Part shown: piece by piece, positions 22,560 through 35,483 of the stretch | How positions within the stretch are numbered: position 1 is the stretch's first letter | Layout of the letters: the number at the start of each line of letters is the position of its first letter | Source: Hesseltinella vesiculosa | Taxonomy: Eukaryota; Mucoromycota; Mucoromycetes; Mucorales; Cunninghamellaceae | Assembly: GCA_002104935.1 (NCBI GenBank) | Contig: MCGT01000025.1 | Span: forward strand, 124,001 to 188,000 | Direction of reading: 5' to 3' | DNA length: 64,000 nucleotides | Made by a program: the position numbers and the translations under genes | The notes under the pieces: model-generated | Databases searched by the model: none | Seen by the model: the letters and a program-made list of their open reading frames with translations, nothing else | What the model was told of the DNA's origin: nothing

Positions 22560-23334
22560 ATGTCAGGCAACATTATGGATATGCAACTGATCTTTACCGG
22601 CCTACATGACAAGACGACGTTTTCATATAATAACCTGGAACAGCTGTCAAGCCTTTGGGCAGGTACGTTTGCATCAGCTGAATCAACGTATGCTGATCAA
22701 CGCTTTATTTTACTTAGCATTTACAAAATACAAACGCAATCTACACCATGGCTTTCGCTTAGAAAACATGTCTTGGCGACTTTGGTATCGTGAAACTCGT
22801 TTACGGAAAACCAGCTTGCCCAACACCAACACGATGGAGCTGCCGTCGGCTCAACTCGATCACAAAGATACCCTGCCACACACCCGCCTTACCCGCTCAC
22901 GCTCTTTACCCTCTCTGTCCTATCCATCGCAAGTGTTAGCCCAACCCACCACCAGTATCGATACCCCCACCTACAGTGCTGTGTCGCCTCCTCAGCCCAA
23001 GTTCTTCGTCGGCCTGGATGACGACGAAAGTGACCTTGACGACGAAGAAGAATGGGTCAACCAACGCTGGTGCATGGATGATGACGAAGAAGACATGGTC
23101 TCTCTTGAAGACAGTGGAGAATTCTCGTCTTGCGGCTCCAGTGTCATTGATGAAGACGACCTTGCGGAGCCCAAGCAGCCTATCTCGCTTCTGACCAGCC
23201 TGCTCCAGAAGCAAGCTGTTGCAGCCGCTGCCTCAATCAAATCTTTGCCTGACGCCTCGCCGTGTCTTCGCCGATCCCATTGCCATGGCCGTCTTGATCA
23301 ATGGTTTTCTCAGCAACAAACCACCCTCTTGTAG
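22560..23334 (+). CDS. AreA GATA-like domain (DUF1752) protein
   Basis: Exons 22560-22662 and 22718-23334 join in phase 1 to give 239 residues. The join builds the family signature: LEQLSSLWAAFTKYKRNL, then GFRLENMSWRLWYRE. This short domain occurs in fungal regulators, including nitrogen regulator AreA/Nit2 N-termini and signalling proteins; here it stands without a GATA zinc finger. The rest is Ser/Pro-rich, with a very acidic patch (DDDESDLDDEEEW and DDDEED) at about 135-160, suggesting a regulatory or scaffold role. Function beyond the domain is inference. Confidence 0.85.
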
Positions 23335-24028
23335 ATACTGGCACGTAAAAAAAGTCCTCGTTGGCCAATGCCCGCCCTTCCCCATCCTTTTTTTTTTTTT
23401 TTTTTTTTAATGCCCTCCGGCTTCCAAACCGACCTTTGTCTCTTTCTCCTGTACTTATTATGTAATAAACTTGCCCACAAAGTCGATACGACACTGCCAT
23501 TCGTTTGACCATCGTTTCATTTTTTATGTGTACGACACCGCGAGCAAAATGGCAGAGGACAAGGATCGACTCCGATCAGCGCAAGGTTTTGGGGAAAAGG
23601 GGCAACGACAACCTAAAAAATGTCGTTTCTACCCAACCCTTTTTTTTTTTTTTGCCAACTTTAACTCATCACGAGCCCCATCCAAAAAAAAAAGAAGAGG
23701 CCGTGGCAAGGAGGTCAGGATGAATCTTGACAACAACAAGAAGCTTTTGTCTCGTTTTTTTTTTTTTATAGTTTTTAGACTTTTTCATTAAAAATCAGCG
23801 ATAAATGAATGCATTAGACCAAAAAGAAGAGAATCAAGGGCGCTTTTTAATCTGACCTTGACGCGCAAAAAAAAAAAAAAAAACCACAAGGGGCTCAAAT
23901 GAAAAAAGGGGGTCCTTCAAAAGCAACAGAAAGAAAAGAAAGGGGGAGGTGGCAGGGCCTGTCTATTTTTTTTTTTTAATAATTTACACAAAAAGGATAC
24001 AGGAGGAAGTACAGAAAAAAAAAAAGGT
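23335..24028. other. intergenic between convergent genes
   Basis: Probable 3' regions of both neighbours. Notable T run of about 20 at 23389-23408 and several A/T runs. No gene seen. Confidence 0.5.
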
Positions 24029-24830
24029 TCAAAGGGGATGCATTGATTTGGCCTCGTGGTTGATGTCTCGTTGGCGGCGCTCTTCATGTTGCTTGGAAGC
24101 ATTGTTGAGCCAGCTGAGGTAAGCATTCCATAGGATGCCGATGCTATTGACAAAGGGGAGACGGAAGGCCAGCGGCACAAAGGCAAAATTGATCCATTGA
24201 ACCAGCGGCCACACTTTATAGTTGGCCACCAGTGCTGTCGCATAAGCATCTTGGAACTTTTCCTTGATGCCTTTCAATGACTTGGTTTCAAGGTAGCCCA
24301 TCACGGAGAAAAACAAAGCCAACCCAGCCGGTGAAAATACCACCTGATCCACCACCTACAGGAAAAAATAAGGAGGGTGTTGGCGCCAGTTTTTTTTTCG
24401 TCGATGGGTATGGTAGGCTAGTTACCATGCGTTTGAATGGAACCCAGTTGATGGCACGGCGGGAGGGGTGAGAAGACACAGATGGAGATGGAAACAGGCG
24501 ATCAAGAAGAATGTACCAAGAGCCAGCAATGGGGGCAACACAGAAATTGTACGAGGCAAAGCGCAGGGTGCGCAGCCAATCATACGAGGTGTCGATCTGC
24601 TGTGGACAGGCTGGCTGCAGATTGGGTGGTAAATGCTCGTGCACAGGATGGTGGAGAGCTGTGTGAGGTTGTTGCTGAAATTGACGAGTATCATAGTACT
24701 GGATACCCTGGGCCAAGCCGTCGCCCATGATCCCTATCACTGCGTTGACACAACACAGCGTCAGCATGGGCCGCCGGTCATAGCTTTTTTTATAAATGGA
24801 AAGGACCCGACCCCATGCCATACTCTTCAT
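24029..24830 (-). CDS. Mpv17/PMP22-family membrane protein
   Basis: Exons 24830-24426 and 24355-24029 join in phase 0 to give 243 residues. It has the family layout of four hydrophobic segments and the C-terminal signature: NYKVWPLVQWINFAFVPLAF and FVNSIGILWNAYLSW, preceded by VVDQVVFSP. The N-terminal half has WGRVLSIYKKSYDRRPMLTL and GDGLAQGIQ. About 40 His/Gln/Pro-rich residues are inserted after the first helix compared with typical members. Relatives (yeast Sym1, mammalian Mpv17, peroxisomal PMP22) sit in the mitochondrial inner or peroxisomal membrane; which applies here cannot be told. Confidence 0.93.
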
Positions 24831-25159
24831 TAAAAAATGGCAGCAAGGCGAGGAAATAGGAATGATAAAGAAAAAGGCTGATTCTCATGTTTTTTCCCCA
24901 AACGGCTGTATGATCGGGTTTCGGAAATTCGACTAGGGCTTGTCAGCTGTCAATTTTTGTTATTTTTTTTCCAGCACGTGCTGACATCATCCGGGTTTCA
25001 AAAGCTTTTTCACCCTCATATCCATTTGAATTTCGCTGCCGAAGAAGAAATCTCGTGGAAGGTTGAAATTTTGGCGTTGCACAGGTCTGGCCAAAATGAA
25101 AAAACAAATTCATGCAGCTAACAATTTAGCCTTTCCCTTTTAAAGCAACACTGCAGGAA
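24831..25159. other. intergenic
   Basis: A/T-rich promoter-side sequence of the Mpv17-family gene; nothing else recognised. Confidence 0.4.
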
Positions 25160-25580
25160 ATGAGGTTGTGTCAAGAGGACAGCACCGGTCTGTCGTTCAA
25201 GGCTGTCATGAAGTCTAAAAGCAGTAGGATCATCGTCAGTCCATTATTCCTTTTTTCAGTGCATCACCCCTGTTCATGCATAAAATTGATAATTCGATTC
25301 TTTATTTCAATAATGCTGACGTGTGAGCACAGTGCAATGAAAAAGTCGTCCATGGCTCATACATATAAAAATAGGTCAAGTCGGACGACACCGATTATTT
25401 TTTTTTACTTCTTTTTCGCAAGCCAAAAGCATCCTATACATCGATCGACCTCAAAGATCTGATCCAAACGATGTGTTTTCGTCCAATCTCACCAACATCA
25501 ACAGCAAACGTACCTGTCGCAACGTAGCCAGACTTTTTTCTCGAGACGCATTGACACAAGAGGATATTCCTCAGCAGTAA
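25160..25580 (+). CDS. possible small two-exon gene
   Basis: The last exon (25423-25580) is a convincing open reading, KSILYIDRPQRSDPNDVFSS continuing NLTNINSKRTCRNVARLFSR and ending TQEDIPQQ, just after a T-rich acceptor. One in-phase model joins it to 25160-25223 (start MRLCQEDSTGLSF) through a GTAGGA donor, giving 73 residues. An extra middle exon near 25331-25372 is also possible. The family is unknown. The reading quality of the last exon is the main support; the 5' structure is a guess. Confidence 0.35.
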
Positions 25581-26062
25581 AGCGTCAAGATCAAGAATGA
25601 AAAAAAAAAAAAAAAAAAAAAAGTCATGCTAGTGACAACACCAAAAAAAAAAAAAGAGGTTCCGGTTTGAAGCTGCGCGTCTCGACCCCTGCTCGAGGCA
25701 GTAGGGAAATGGTGAATTCTGGAGAATAAAAGAAAGCAATGCACAAAAGACTTCTTTTTACCAAGACATAAAAGAATCAACAAGGAAACTTCAAAGCGAA
25801 TTTATTTTCAGAGGATGAAGCAGAGGAGAAATAAAGACGATGAAGCAAGGCAAGTGGACAAAACGAGGGTAAACGGGGGGGTAAAATAAATACTTATATC
25901 GAACAATTAAAAAAAAAAATAAAAAAAAAGAAGAGCAGGGGGATGACGAATAAATAGACAATAAATAAATAAATCTATCAACGAAAAAAAATCGAGGAGT
26001 GACAAGAAAAGACAAAGGGGGGCAAGACGGGAAGCGAAGAAAAAGGAGAGGAGCAAGGTCGA
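25581..26062. other. intergenic, A-rich
   Basis: 3' side of the Kre9-like gene. Long A runs at 25600-25622 and 25643-25655; no gene supported. Confidence 0.4.
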
Positions 26063-27537
26063 TCACTGTAGGATACGTTTGGCAAAACGAGCTCGGTTCC
26101 TAAAGACATGACGATAGGCATCACGTTTTTCTTTGAGAGCATGACGTTGTGGTTTTGCAGAGGCAGCTTTGTTGGCCGTGGCGGCGCTTTGGATTTGCTT
26201 GGCCTTGTGCAGCAGTTCAGAGGAGGCATGGTCTTGTTGGTGGACAGGGACATCCTGCTGACCAGCGCTGAGGTGCTGTCGTTGGGCTTGCTCTAACCGC
26301 TCTTCGAGGGCTTCTTGTTCTTGGAGGCTCATCTGTTGGCGCTGATGCTCGGTTTTTTCGGGGTCTTGGTTGTGATGTTTCCCGTCTGTCTTGGGTTCCT
26401 TGAGAAGTTTCTTGGGGCTGACGGTTTTGACGTTGGGTGGATCGTTGATGTCTTGTTGTTGCACCGAGTGACCAGCGCCAGCACGGGGCGAATCATCATC
26501 ATGGCTGGCTTTGCCATGTTGCTTGGAAAGCCAGGCTTTTTCTTGGGCAATGGCGAGTTTGTCGGCAGCCATGAGTTTCTTCATGCTGTCGGCGGGGTTG
26601 GTATCGGGCATGAGGGGCTGTGAGTCTTCATTCAGGTGAGAGGCAAGGTTGTTGGTGGTGGATTTGAGTTGATCGGTGACACCTTTCAAGGGTTTTGCGT
26701 GGGTGGTCTTTTTCAAGCTGTTGGTCAGACCAGGCAGCTCGGCGGCCAGAAGGGAACCATGGTGTTCTGGCGGCTGGACGGGATCAATGTCATTGTGGGA
26801 GGAGATGTGGGCCACGCGGTTGTGGGTGTTGTGCAGACTGAGCTTTTTAGAGGTGGGTCGGTCATTCTCGATCTCTTCAGGCTCTTCGGGCTCTTCTTGG
26901 TGGTGATGTGGACTTGATTCCTCCGGCATGGTGGCATCCATGCTGGAGTCTGGGGTAGACGTGTGCGAATTTGAAGGTAGGCTGTCTTGTTCATCTTCGG
27001 GTGACGCAGATGTGTCAGCTTCGATGGTGAATGTGTAACTTCGACTGGCATCCTCTCGACTGTTGCCCACCGCCACTTCAACGTAATAGGCACCGCCTTG
27101 ATCCACATCCACAGGCCAGTTATATGGGTATTCTTCACCACTTTCATCAATGTTTTCCACCGTCCACGACTTTAATACCTTAACAAAGCTAGGAAGGAAA
27201 AAAAAAAAAAAAAAGTCAACCCTTTTTTGTCCTGATTTCCTGGCCTCCTATTTTCGGAGTTTTGACTTACGTGCCGTCGGACTTGTGTAGATTGGCATTG
27301 ACTGTTTGGTCTTCTTCATCAGGTAGGTCATCAATGATAAAGGGAATGGTGTCGCCCACTTTGTAAACACGGTTAGGTCCTGGTGAACTAAAGTATTCGA
27401 TTTCTCGAGCGAGGATGCATTGTGTGAATAAAAAAAATCCAAAAACACCGATATGATTGAACTAAGGGACATCGAAAAAAAAGGAGGGTGAGGTCGCTTA
27501 TTTGAGAGCATCGTCTCATGTTGGCGCTTACCTTCAT
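26063..27537 (-). CDS. secreted protein with Kre9/Knh1-like N-terminal domain
   Basis: Exons 27537-27532 (only ATGAAG), 27461-27271 and 27188-26063 give 440 residues. Splicing the 6-base first exon yields a signal peptide, MKFNHIGVFGFFLFTQCILA. A beta-rich domain follows: IEYFSSPGPNRVYKVGDTIP, then FVKVLKSWTVENIDE, YNWPVDVDQGGAYYVEV and SRSYTFTIEAD. That matches the Kre9/Knh1-type N-terminal pattern of fungal cell-wall and surface proteins. Residues 115-440 are hydrophilic, rich in His, Gln, Pro, Ser and Lys, with a charged helix (LQEQEALEERLEQAQRQ). No GPI signal is seen at the C-terminus. The cell-surface role is inferred from family resemblance. Confidence 0.75.
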
Positions 27538-28823
27538 GATGTATGATTTTTTTTTGTATGTGTGAGGAAATATAAAAACAAAAAGGGAGAGTAATGGGCG
27601 TAGAATGAAAGGAAGGTAATGGGTGGGTGACAAAGAGTGTCAAAGAAAAAAAAAAAAAGAAAGGAAGGGGGGGTTATTTCACAAGAGAAAAAAGAGACTC
27701 GTTTGAGGTCAAACAAAGTTTTGTGTTTTGAGAAAAAAAAATAAATAAAAGAGTAGTAAGAGAGAGAAAGAAAAAAAAAGAAAAAGATTTTTTTTTTTGA
27801 AATAAGAAGAGGATTGAAAGGAGGGAGGATTTCTTGATATGGCATAACAAATTGATTTTTTTTACAGTTCAAAAAGGTCCCCAGCAAGTCTAAAAAAACT
27901 GATCTTTTTTTGGCTATCAGGCAATACCCTATCTTATTACTGCCTTAAATTCCATAAAAAGGGGAACGAGGTTTAAAAACAAGGAGACGGAACTGAGGAG
28001 AAAGAGCCCAACTCCTTTTTTTCTTTAGCATGATTTTTTTCAAGGAGCAAAGAAAAACCAAACTAAACCCAACCAGGCACTTCTTTTTTAGCATTTTACT
28101 CACCCAAATAACAAAGGAAATCTTGCAATAGTCTGTTTTGAGGGAGCCTTTTTTTTTTTTTTTTTTTTTTCGTTGCTTAGGAGCCAAGCTCCTGAAAAAG
28201 TGAGCTGTTGAGATTTTTTTTCGCAATCGTTGGTGCAGAGTGACACATGGAACACGCGAAGCTCATTTTAGACTTTGAGATCAATGGTAAGAAAAATAGT
28301 AATAAAACTTGATCCTCCTCCGAGGACAATCCAAGATCAAAATTGAAGTTCCACTCACCCACCCAAAAAAAGAAATAAAGCCAAAGCCGCCTAACCCTTC
28401 ATTTCCTTTCATTTTTTTTTTTTTTCGCATCAGTGGGGTTTAGTTTCATTCATTTTTCCTACACGTTTCATACCATGTACCATGTCATTTGATCCAGTAA
28501 GATGGGTTAAGCAAAGCAAAGGGATGGAAGAGCCATTGGTCTGGGTCACAAGTAATAAATGACCCCAGCGCACGGATGCAATAAATAAAAATCCAGCAAA
28601 GTAGAGTTTTCAATGATTTGTTAAACGCGTTGGAATGTTTAATAGGATCCTCTTGTATAGATATATTGTTTTTTTTTTTTTTTTTTTTTTTTTTGCTTGA
28701 AAAAAGCGGGGAATGGTCAGTGAGCGGGAAAGGATTTGATTGAAATAGAAAGGGGGCAGAGGGGAAATCAGGGGGTGATTTGGGAAACATTTGTATTGGC
28801 TATTTTTTTGTTGACTGATTGAT
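27538..28823. other. 1.3-kb interval, no gene resolved
   Basis: Very rich in A and T runs, including T22 at about 28149-28170 and T25 at about 28671-28694. A short - strand reading at 28300-28362 (EWNFNFDLGLSSEEDQ) may be an exon, but I could not connect it. Confidence 0.35.
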
Positions 28824-29232
28824 TTATTTCAATATTCTGTTTTCACGCAGAAAATACTTGCACATTTCCTTTTATGCCAAAAAAAAAAAAAAAAAAAAGC
28901 CAGGCTTGTGATGATCGCTCATCTCATCAAACTTGTTGATCAGAAAATGACTTTCTACCCCGTTTTCATACTCCGCCTCCGGCTCGGCGGGCATGTCAAC
29001 CAGGCGATTTTTTCTGTCTTTAAGATCTCCTTCCTTCCATTCGTGTTGTAACCAGATGTCCAGCGGGCGCTTCCTTCCTGTGAAGCAGCTCTCCTTCTTG
29101 AAGGCCTACCAAGACCAAGTGTTTCTCTCATGCCTCCTTTATCTCCTTGTTTACTCCAACATCCACGAGCCTCCTGCACACGGTTTTCTCCTTTGTGTGA
29201 CGCAACAAATCTCGAGGAAGATCCCGACACGG
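28824..29232 (-). CDS. possible small spliced gene, 5' end unresolved
   Basis: Three - strand segments join in phase 0: about 29232-29155 (RDLPRDLLRHTKEKTVCRRL), 29105-28959 (AFKKESCFTGRKRPLDIWLQ, then HEWKEGDLKDRKNRLVDMP), and 28856-28824 (YFLRENRILK then stop). Donors are GTAAAC and GTAGAA, and acceptors TAG and AAG. The second intron carries an A/T run. The co-linear reading across three exons is good evidence for a gene, but no ATG is found and no family is recognised. Confidence 0.4.
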
Positions 29233-29506
29233 TTTTTTTTTTCCATGTTGAATGAGGGTTTTTTATTAAGTTTTTTGTTTGGATGCAAAACGATGCCAAG
29301 AAATGGAAAAAAAAAGCAAGACACAAGAACATGTTGAAAGTTCCAAAGGATTTCAAAACAAAAAGAATAAACCAAAGGTAGTGGTCATCCTTTTTTTCCA
29401 CTCTTGAACCATGGGGACCAGGAGTTTTTTTTTAAAAAAGAGGGGGATGAGGAGAGACTATGATACAAAGTGGACATGATTTAAAGAGATGGAGGGGAGC
29501 GATTGT

Positions 29507-30982
<1,476 letters not shown>

Positions 30983-31547
30983 GATGTGGATTGGTTTTTT
31001 TTCTTCAAAAAAAAAAGATGAGAAAGAAAGAGAAGCGAAAAGAATCAATGTCAAAAAAGTTTTTTTTTTAGGGGACCGCGTTCTCCCAAATTGAATTTGG
31101 GAGCCACCGAATAGCTTGGGCCAAGCTGATTGGCCAGCAAAATTTTTTTCATCAGTCCATCTGCTTTTGGTTTCCGACTCCGACGCCCGTCGTCAGCATG
31201 CATTTGAAGATTGAACCTTCTTTTTCTCTCCCTTTTTGCAATGCCATTGGAGCAATCTCGGACGACCTGACAGCCCTTCATCTTCAACACATGGTTGGGG
31301 CAACCGCAAAACACTGGGTACCACAAAATGATTTTTTTTAAAAGGGCATCCTCTTTCAAATCCTCGCCAGCAACACCTGAAAACCAGTGGTCCTCGGTAT
31401 GTTCCTGCTCCTGCACCATGCATGCCAGTCCTTTTGTTTAAAGAACGCTGCAACGCAGTTGAAAAAGGTCATATGAAAAAAAATAGTAGGACGCGTGATT
31501 TTTAATGACGAAATCATGGAGTTGGTATAATAAAAAAAAAGACTGGG
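30983..31547. other. intergenic, SAH1 promoter side and KEI1 3' side
   Basis: Apart from the palindrome, nothing coding is supported. Confidence 0.45.
31083..31103. promoter_or_regulatory. perfect 10-bp inverted repeat upstream of SAH1
   Basis: CTCCCAAATT, one base, then AATTTGGGAG, about 100 bases upstream of the SAH1 start codon. A 10-bp perfect palindrome with a 1-base centre is unlikely by chance here and could be a dimeric factor site. Function is inferred from position only. Confidence 0.45.
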
Positions 31548-32436
31548 TCATTCAAATTCGTGGACCATGGAGATCTTGGCATATCGGTGGCCCATATTAC
31601 GATAGTAGCTGGTAATGATCAAGGCAAAATAAATCTACAGAAAATGTTGAGTGCTTTGGACCCTTTTTTTGTGCAAACCACTGACATGGATCAGGCGCAA
31701 CACGGCCAAGAAAAAGATGCTGACCATGCTTTCCATTTGAAACACGTTATCATGTTCATTTTGTTGAATGGGATCTAGGTCAGGCAAGCTATGATCCGTA
31801 AACACATACCATTTGGTGGCAAACCAAATCGTCGAGGCGGTACTAACCAAACAATCCAGCCAATAAAACATCGCATACCATCGTACAATGCTTAGGTTTT
31901 GCTATAAAAAAATAGATGATGCTGAGTTTTTTTGCTTGGGCGCCCACATCCTGGGATTTTTTTTCATCTGACCATTGCTTGGCAACAAAAACGTCTTTCC
32001 CTTTGCCTCGGTCTTTTCCCTCTTCTCACCAATCGCAATGGCACGCCATAGTTGCTTTTTTGATTGGCACAGGCCTTACCTTGTGTAATCCATACAAAGC
32101 ATAGCCAAAAATGAATGCTCCCAGCAACGAATAAACGTACACAGCTGAAGCGACCGGGTCACTAAAATCAAACGATATGATCCCGTAGAAGCCAGACAAT
32201 TTGTTCAACTACAAGGCAACATCAAAACAAATCAGATCCATCTACAATGCAAAACTCTGACTTACAATACCAAAGATTGTAATGAGAAGCACGGCTACGA
32301 TCCGTCGAAAAAGAAAGTGTGAGTAATAAAATATCAATCTTGCCAAATGCAAGAGGTCGGCCGCCTGCTACGGGTACATTCTACCTGTGTTCAAGGGTAT
32401 AAACCCACAACAGATTTGTGGGTGTAGAAAAGTCAT
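31548..32436 (-). CDS. KEI1: inositolphosphorylceramide synthase subunit Kei1
   Basis: Five exons, 32436-32385, 32294-32266, 32208-32080, 31901-31686 and 31634-31548, hold one frame and give 170 residues. Kei1 is the Golgi regulatory subunit of the enzyme that makes inositolphosphorylceramide with Aur1. The family pattern is clear: short N-terminus (CCGFIPLNTAVLLITIFGIL), NKLSGFYGIISF, a helix with YVYSLLGAFIFGYALYGLHK, then MFYWLDCLVSTASTIWFATK and a final helix LAVLRLIHIYFALIITSYYR. Four membrane helices match expectation. The 29-base second exon and the GTCAGT donor of the last intron are less certain. The start codon overlaps the 5' end of a possible + strand gene. Confidence 0.85.
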
Positions 32437-32540
32437 GTCAATTACAAGTGAAGAAGAAGGAAGACGAAAACGAAAAAAAAAAAAAAAAAAAAATGGAAAC
32501 CTGGGAAACCTGGTTTATTATTTTAGCATCGGCCTAGGTT

Positions 32541-32755
32541 TTGCCGAGCAACAGATGTGGATTGAAAAGAATCGACATCGAAGAAAACCAAGGGACTCGA
32601 GTCCTCTTGACCTTTCTGCCTGGGATAGCCATGTTGCTTATGCGCAACTGATTATTGATAAAGGTAAAAAAAAAAAAATAGAGCCAAGCATGCCTTTTTT
32701 GCTCCCCCCTTGCGGCTGCTATGTTTCAGATGAAAGCTCGAGAGCCATGCAATAG
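32541..32755 (+). CDS. possible small gene, 3' exons only
   Basis: Reading 32541-32663 and 32730-32755 joins in phase 1 through a GTAAAAAA donor and TTTCAG acceptor: GLGFAEQQMWIEKNRHRRKP, then SPLDLSAWDSHVAYAQLIID, KDESSRAMQ, stop. The sense reading continues upstream through an A run to an ATG at 32435, inside the KEI1 start, which looks wrong, so a further 5' exon is likely. A real gene is plausible because frame, splice sites and composition agree. No family recognised. Confidence 0.4.
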
Positions 32756-32823
32756 CCTCTCGTTTTTTCTCCATGGGAACGACTATTTTTTTACAAAGAG
32801 GAACAAATAAATAAAATAAAAAG

Positions 32824-33998
32824 CTATACAAAACGAGGTCGCTGTGGGCGTCGATGGGATTCATTGGTGGGTAGCTTGGTTTGACGGAAAGCACAGACTT
32901 GGGCAGGTATGTTTGGGGAATTCACATTGGGAGATTGAATGGGAGGCAACAGAGAATACTGTGGGCTAGGTTCATTGCCTAAAGGAGGCACCATCGACGC
33001 CAACCGAGGTAATGACTTTTGAGGGTCCAGGGCAAACATGCTGATGCCTTGCAAAGCTTCATATTCATCCGTTGTCACATTGACGGTGGGTAATGGCTGC
33101 TTGGCGGGTGATTTCTTGTCATGGAGTGGGTGGTCCTCTTCCTTGTTCAGGCTCAGACTTTCGATGGGCGCCTGCAGGTCGACAGTGGACAATCGCCGCA
33201 CTCCGACGGCTGGGCGGCTAGCCTGGTAAGGTTCTGGTGGTGGCGAATAGTGGAATTGATCCAAGTCATGCAAGTAGGACGATCGACGGCTGTCAGGAGG
33301 CGATTCGGGAGGAGACCGGGTCAGGCTTGGTGTGGGCATGAATGTGGTGGACAGCCGACGGATAGGCGGAGGCAGGGTGCGTTGGGCCATGATGGATGGC
33401 TGGTGGCTGTGAGACCGCTGCATTTTGACTGGACCATCGTGGGCAAAGAATTCGGCCTGGTTGGGTGATGTGGGGTGGACGGCATAGTGTGGAGACACGG
33501 GTGGCACAAGGTAGTAAGGAGGTCTTGCCATTGGTGGCGGAGGCATGTAGCCATGGTGGTCATAGCCATCCAAGGGGTGATGGCCCACCATGATCCTCAT
33601 GTCAGGATGGCCCGCAGCAATGGTATTTCGTCGGTAATGTTTGACCTTGTTCTTGGGTGACTTGATAGGCATCGGTACTTCTTCATCCTCCCTCTTTTTA
33701 GGGTTATGTGTCCTTGTATGCTGGATCATGTTATCAAAGCGACTGAACTTGCGATCACAGCCTGGTACAATGCATTTAAATGGTTTCTAATAACCAGATG
33801 AAAAGAAAAAAGTGGAGTTAAAATCGGAGACCGGGATGGGGCGAAAAGGCTTTGGATTACCTCGCCAGTGTGCTTTCGTTCGTGGCGAGCAAGATGCTCA
33901 CTTCGAGTAAAGACCATATTGCAATCACCAAAGCCTGTACATCGAAATACTTTGGGACCTGATCGCCGATGGCTGTTTGCTTTTTTTTGAGAGGGCAT
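32824..33998 (-). CDS. two-finger C2H2 zinc-finger transcription factor
   Basis: Exons 33998-33861 and 33786-32824 join in phase 0, giving 366 residues. The intron falls exactly in the inter-finger linker HTGE|KPF. Finger 1 is C-x5-C-x12-H-x3-H ([20 protein letters not shown]), with [12 protein letters not shown] contact helix. Finger 2 is C-x4-C-x12-H-x3-H with [12 protein letters not shown]. This pair is the type found in fungal stress and carbon regulators (Msn/Adr1/Azf-like). The remainder is Pro/Ser/His-rich with several RRLST and RSPPESPP sites that look like phosphorylation targets. The pathway controlled is unknown. Confidence 0.92.
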
Positions 33999-35430
33999 AA
34001 TTTACAAAAAAAAAAAAAAAGAGAGAGAGAGAGATTGAGAAACAACGGCCTTGGCTCTTTTCTTTTGTGTATTTTTGTGGGACGGTTTAAATGAGACAAA
34101 AAAGAAAATGAAGAAAAAAAGTTTCGTAGCGCAATGATCCTTCTTGCATACTGGGAAAAAAAAAAGTGAGACATCAGGGCCAGCCTCCAGTCCTTTGAAA
34201 GGGCAAAAATTCCTCCCCCTTGGATTTGCCCTGTGACACCGCACCCACACGACTACTCGCTTTGTCTCAGTTCCTTGCGTGAGCAAAACGGAAGGGGTTA
34301 TCACAGCATATCTATCACGAACAAATGGCAATAGTATATACACATCACAGCACGGCTTGCCTTGCCAATTTCTCAACGTCTTTTTTTTTTAATATAACAT
34401 AATGCTTCATTGCGCAGTGCTACTTGGTAGCTCCTTGACCCTGATCCCCCACCCAAACCGCTCCATGCATAAAGCGGAGTTTAACTGCCACAGGTCCAAT
34501 CGCCTGTCATCCATCCATCCTCCCAAAAAAAAACGTTTTTCTCTTTGCCCTTTTTCCCATGCTGCGTGGATGTCATCTGGTCTCCACGCCTTGTTTCTCC
34601 AGGAGAAAATGCAGAAAAAAAAGAGTGGCGCTTACCGTCAAGGACAAAGGATAGGCTTTCCTGTATCCTTCAGGAAGCATCCTATGAACGAAGGCAGGCG
34701 CTGGCAGCCGAGTCTGTTGTCGGCATTTGAAAGCCAGAGGATGGACTCAACTCGGGAGCCGTCCTTTCTGTCATCGTCCGACCTTGTAAAAAAATGTCCA
34801 GTTTGGTCAGTCAGATTTTTTTTTTCTCGTGGGCAAATGAATCTTGCAAAAAAAAAAATAGTGCTTCTTAGTAACTCATTACGTCAATCTCATTTTCATT
34901 TTACTCAATCTCAAGTTTGAAACAGCCACCAATCGTGGTCGTTCTGGCTATTAAACATGGTATAATCACTGATTACTTTAAGAGAAATCCGGTCCAGGTC
35001 TTTGCCCTTTTTGAAAGCCTGGTCACCATTTTCTTTTGTTCGGAAAAGACAAAGACAAGTTTGTTTCATGCCGCTGGTGCATGTGTCCAGTGGCTGCTGT
35101 ATTTCTGTTTGACCTCAGGAATGGTCTTTCATTTTTTACTTTCATGAAATGCATGAAATGAATAGATATCGATAATACAAGGACGGCAGATTTTCGCGGG
35201 AAATCCTTTGGAACCAAATTCTAGAGCAGGGACATGCCGGGATTTGAACTGTGGGGGCCATAGCTGGCGTGCGATGAAAATGAAAAAAAAAAAAATGACA
35301 AAGTCTCTCTCAAGTTCGAGGGAAAGGAAATTTAGGAAGGAGGCTTTAAGCTATTTTAAAAAGCCCATTCTATGTTTGTTTGCAGATGGGACCAGTATCA
35401 TCAGGTTGACGGACATTCACGCCCGCCCGT

Positions 35431-35483
35431 GATGATTTAAAAAGAAGAAACTGCCGAGATGATTTAAAAAGAAGAAACTGCCG
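35431..35483 (+). repeat. 27-bp tandem duplication
   Basis: GATGATTTAAAAAGAAGAAA plus CTGCCGA, then the same unit again without the final A, perfect over 26 bases. It is probably a recent slip or template-switch event within decayed element sequence. Confidence 0.8.

Noticed and set aside
35221..35275. tRNA gene on the - strand (GTTCAAATCCCGGC followed by an acceptor-like end)
   Set aside because: The T stem does not pair well and no D or anticodon arm can be found upstream; at most a decayed tRNA-like piece.
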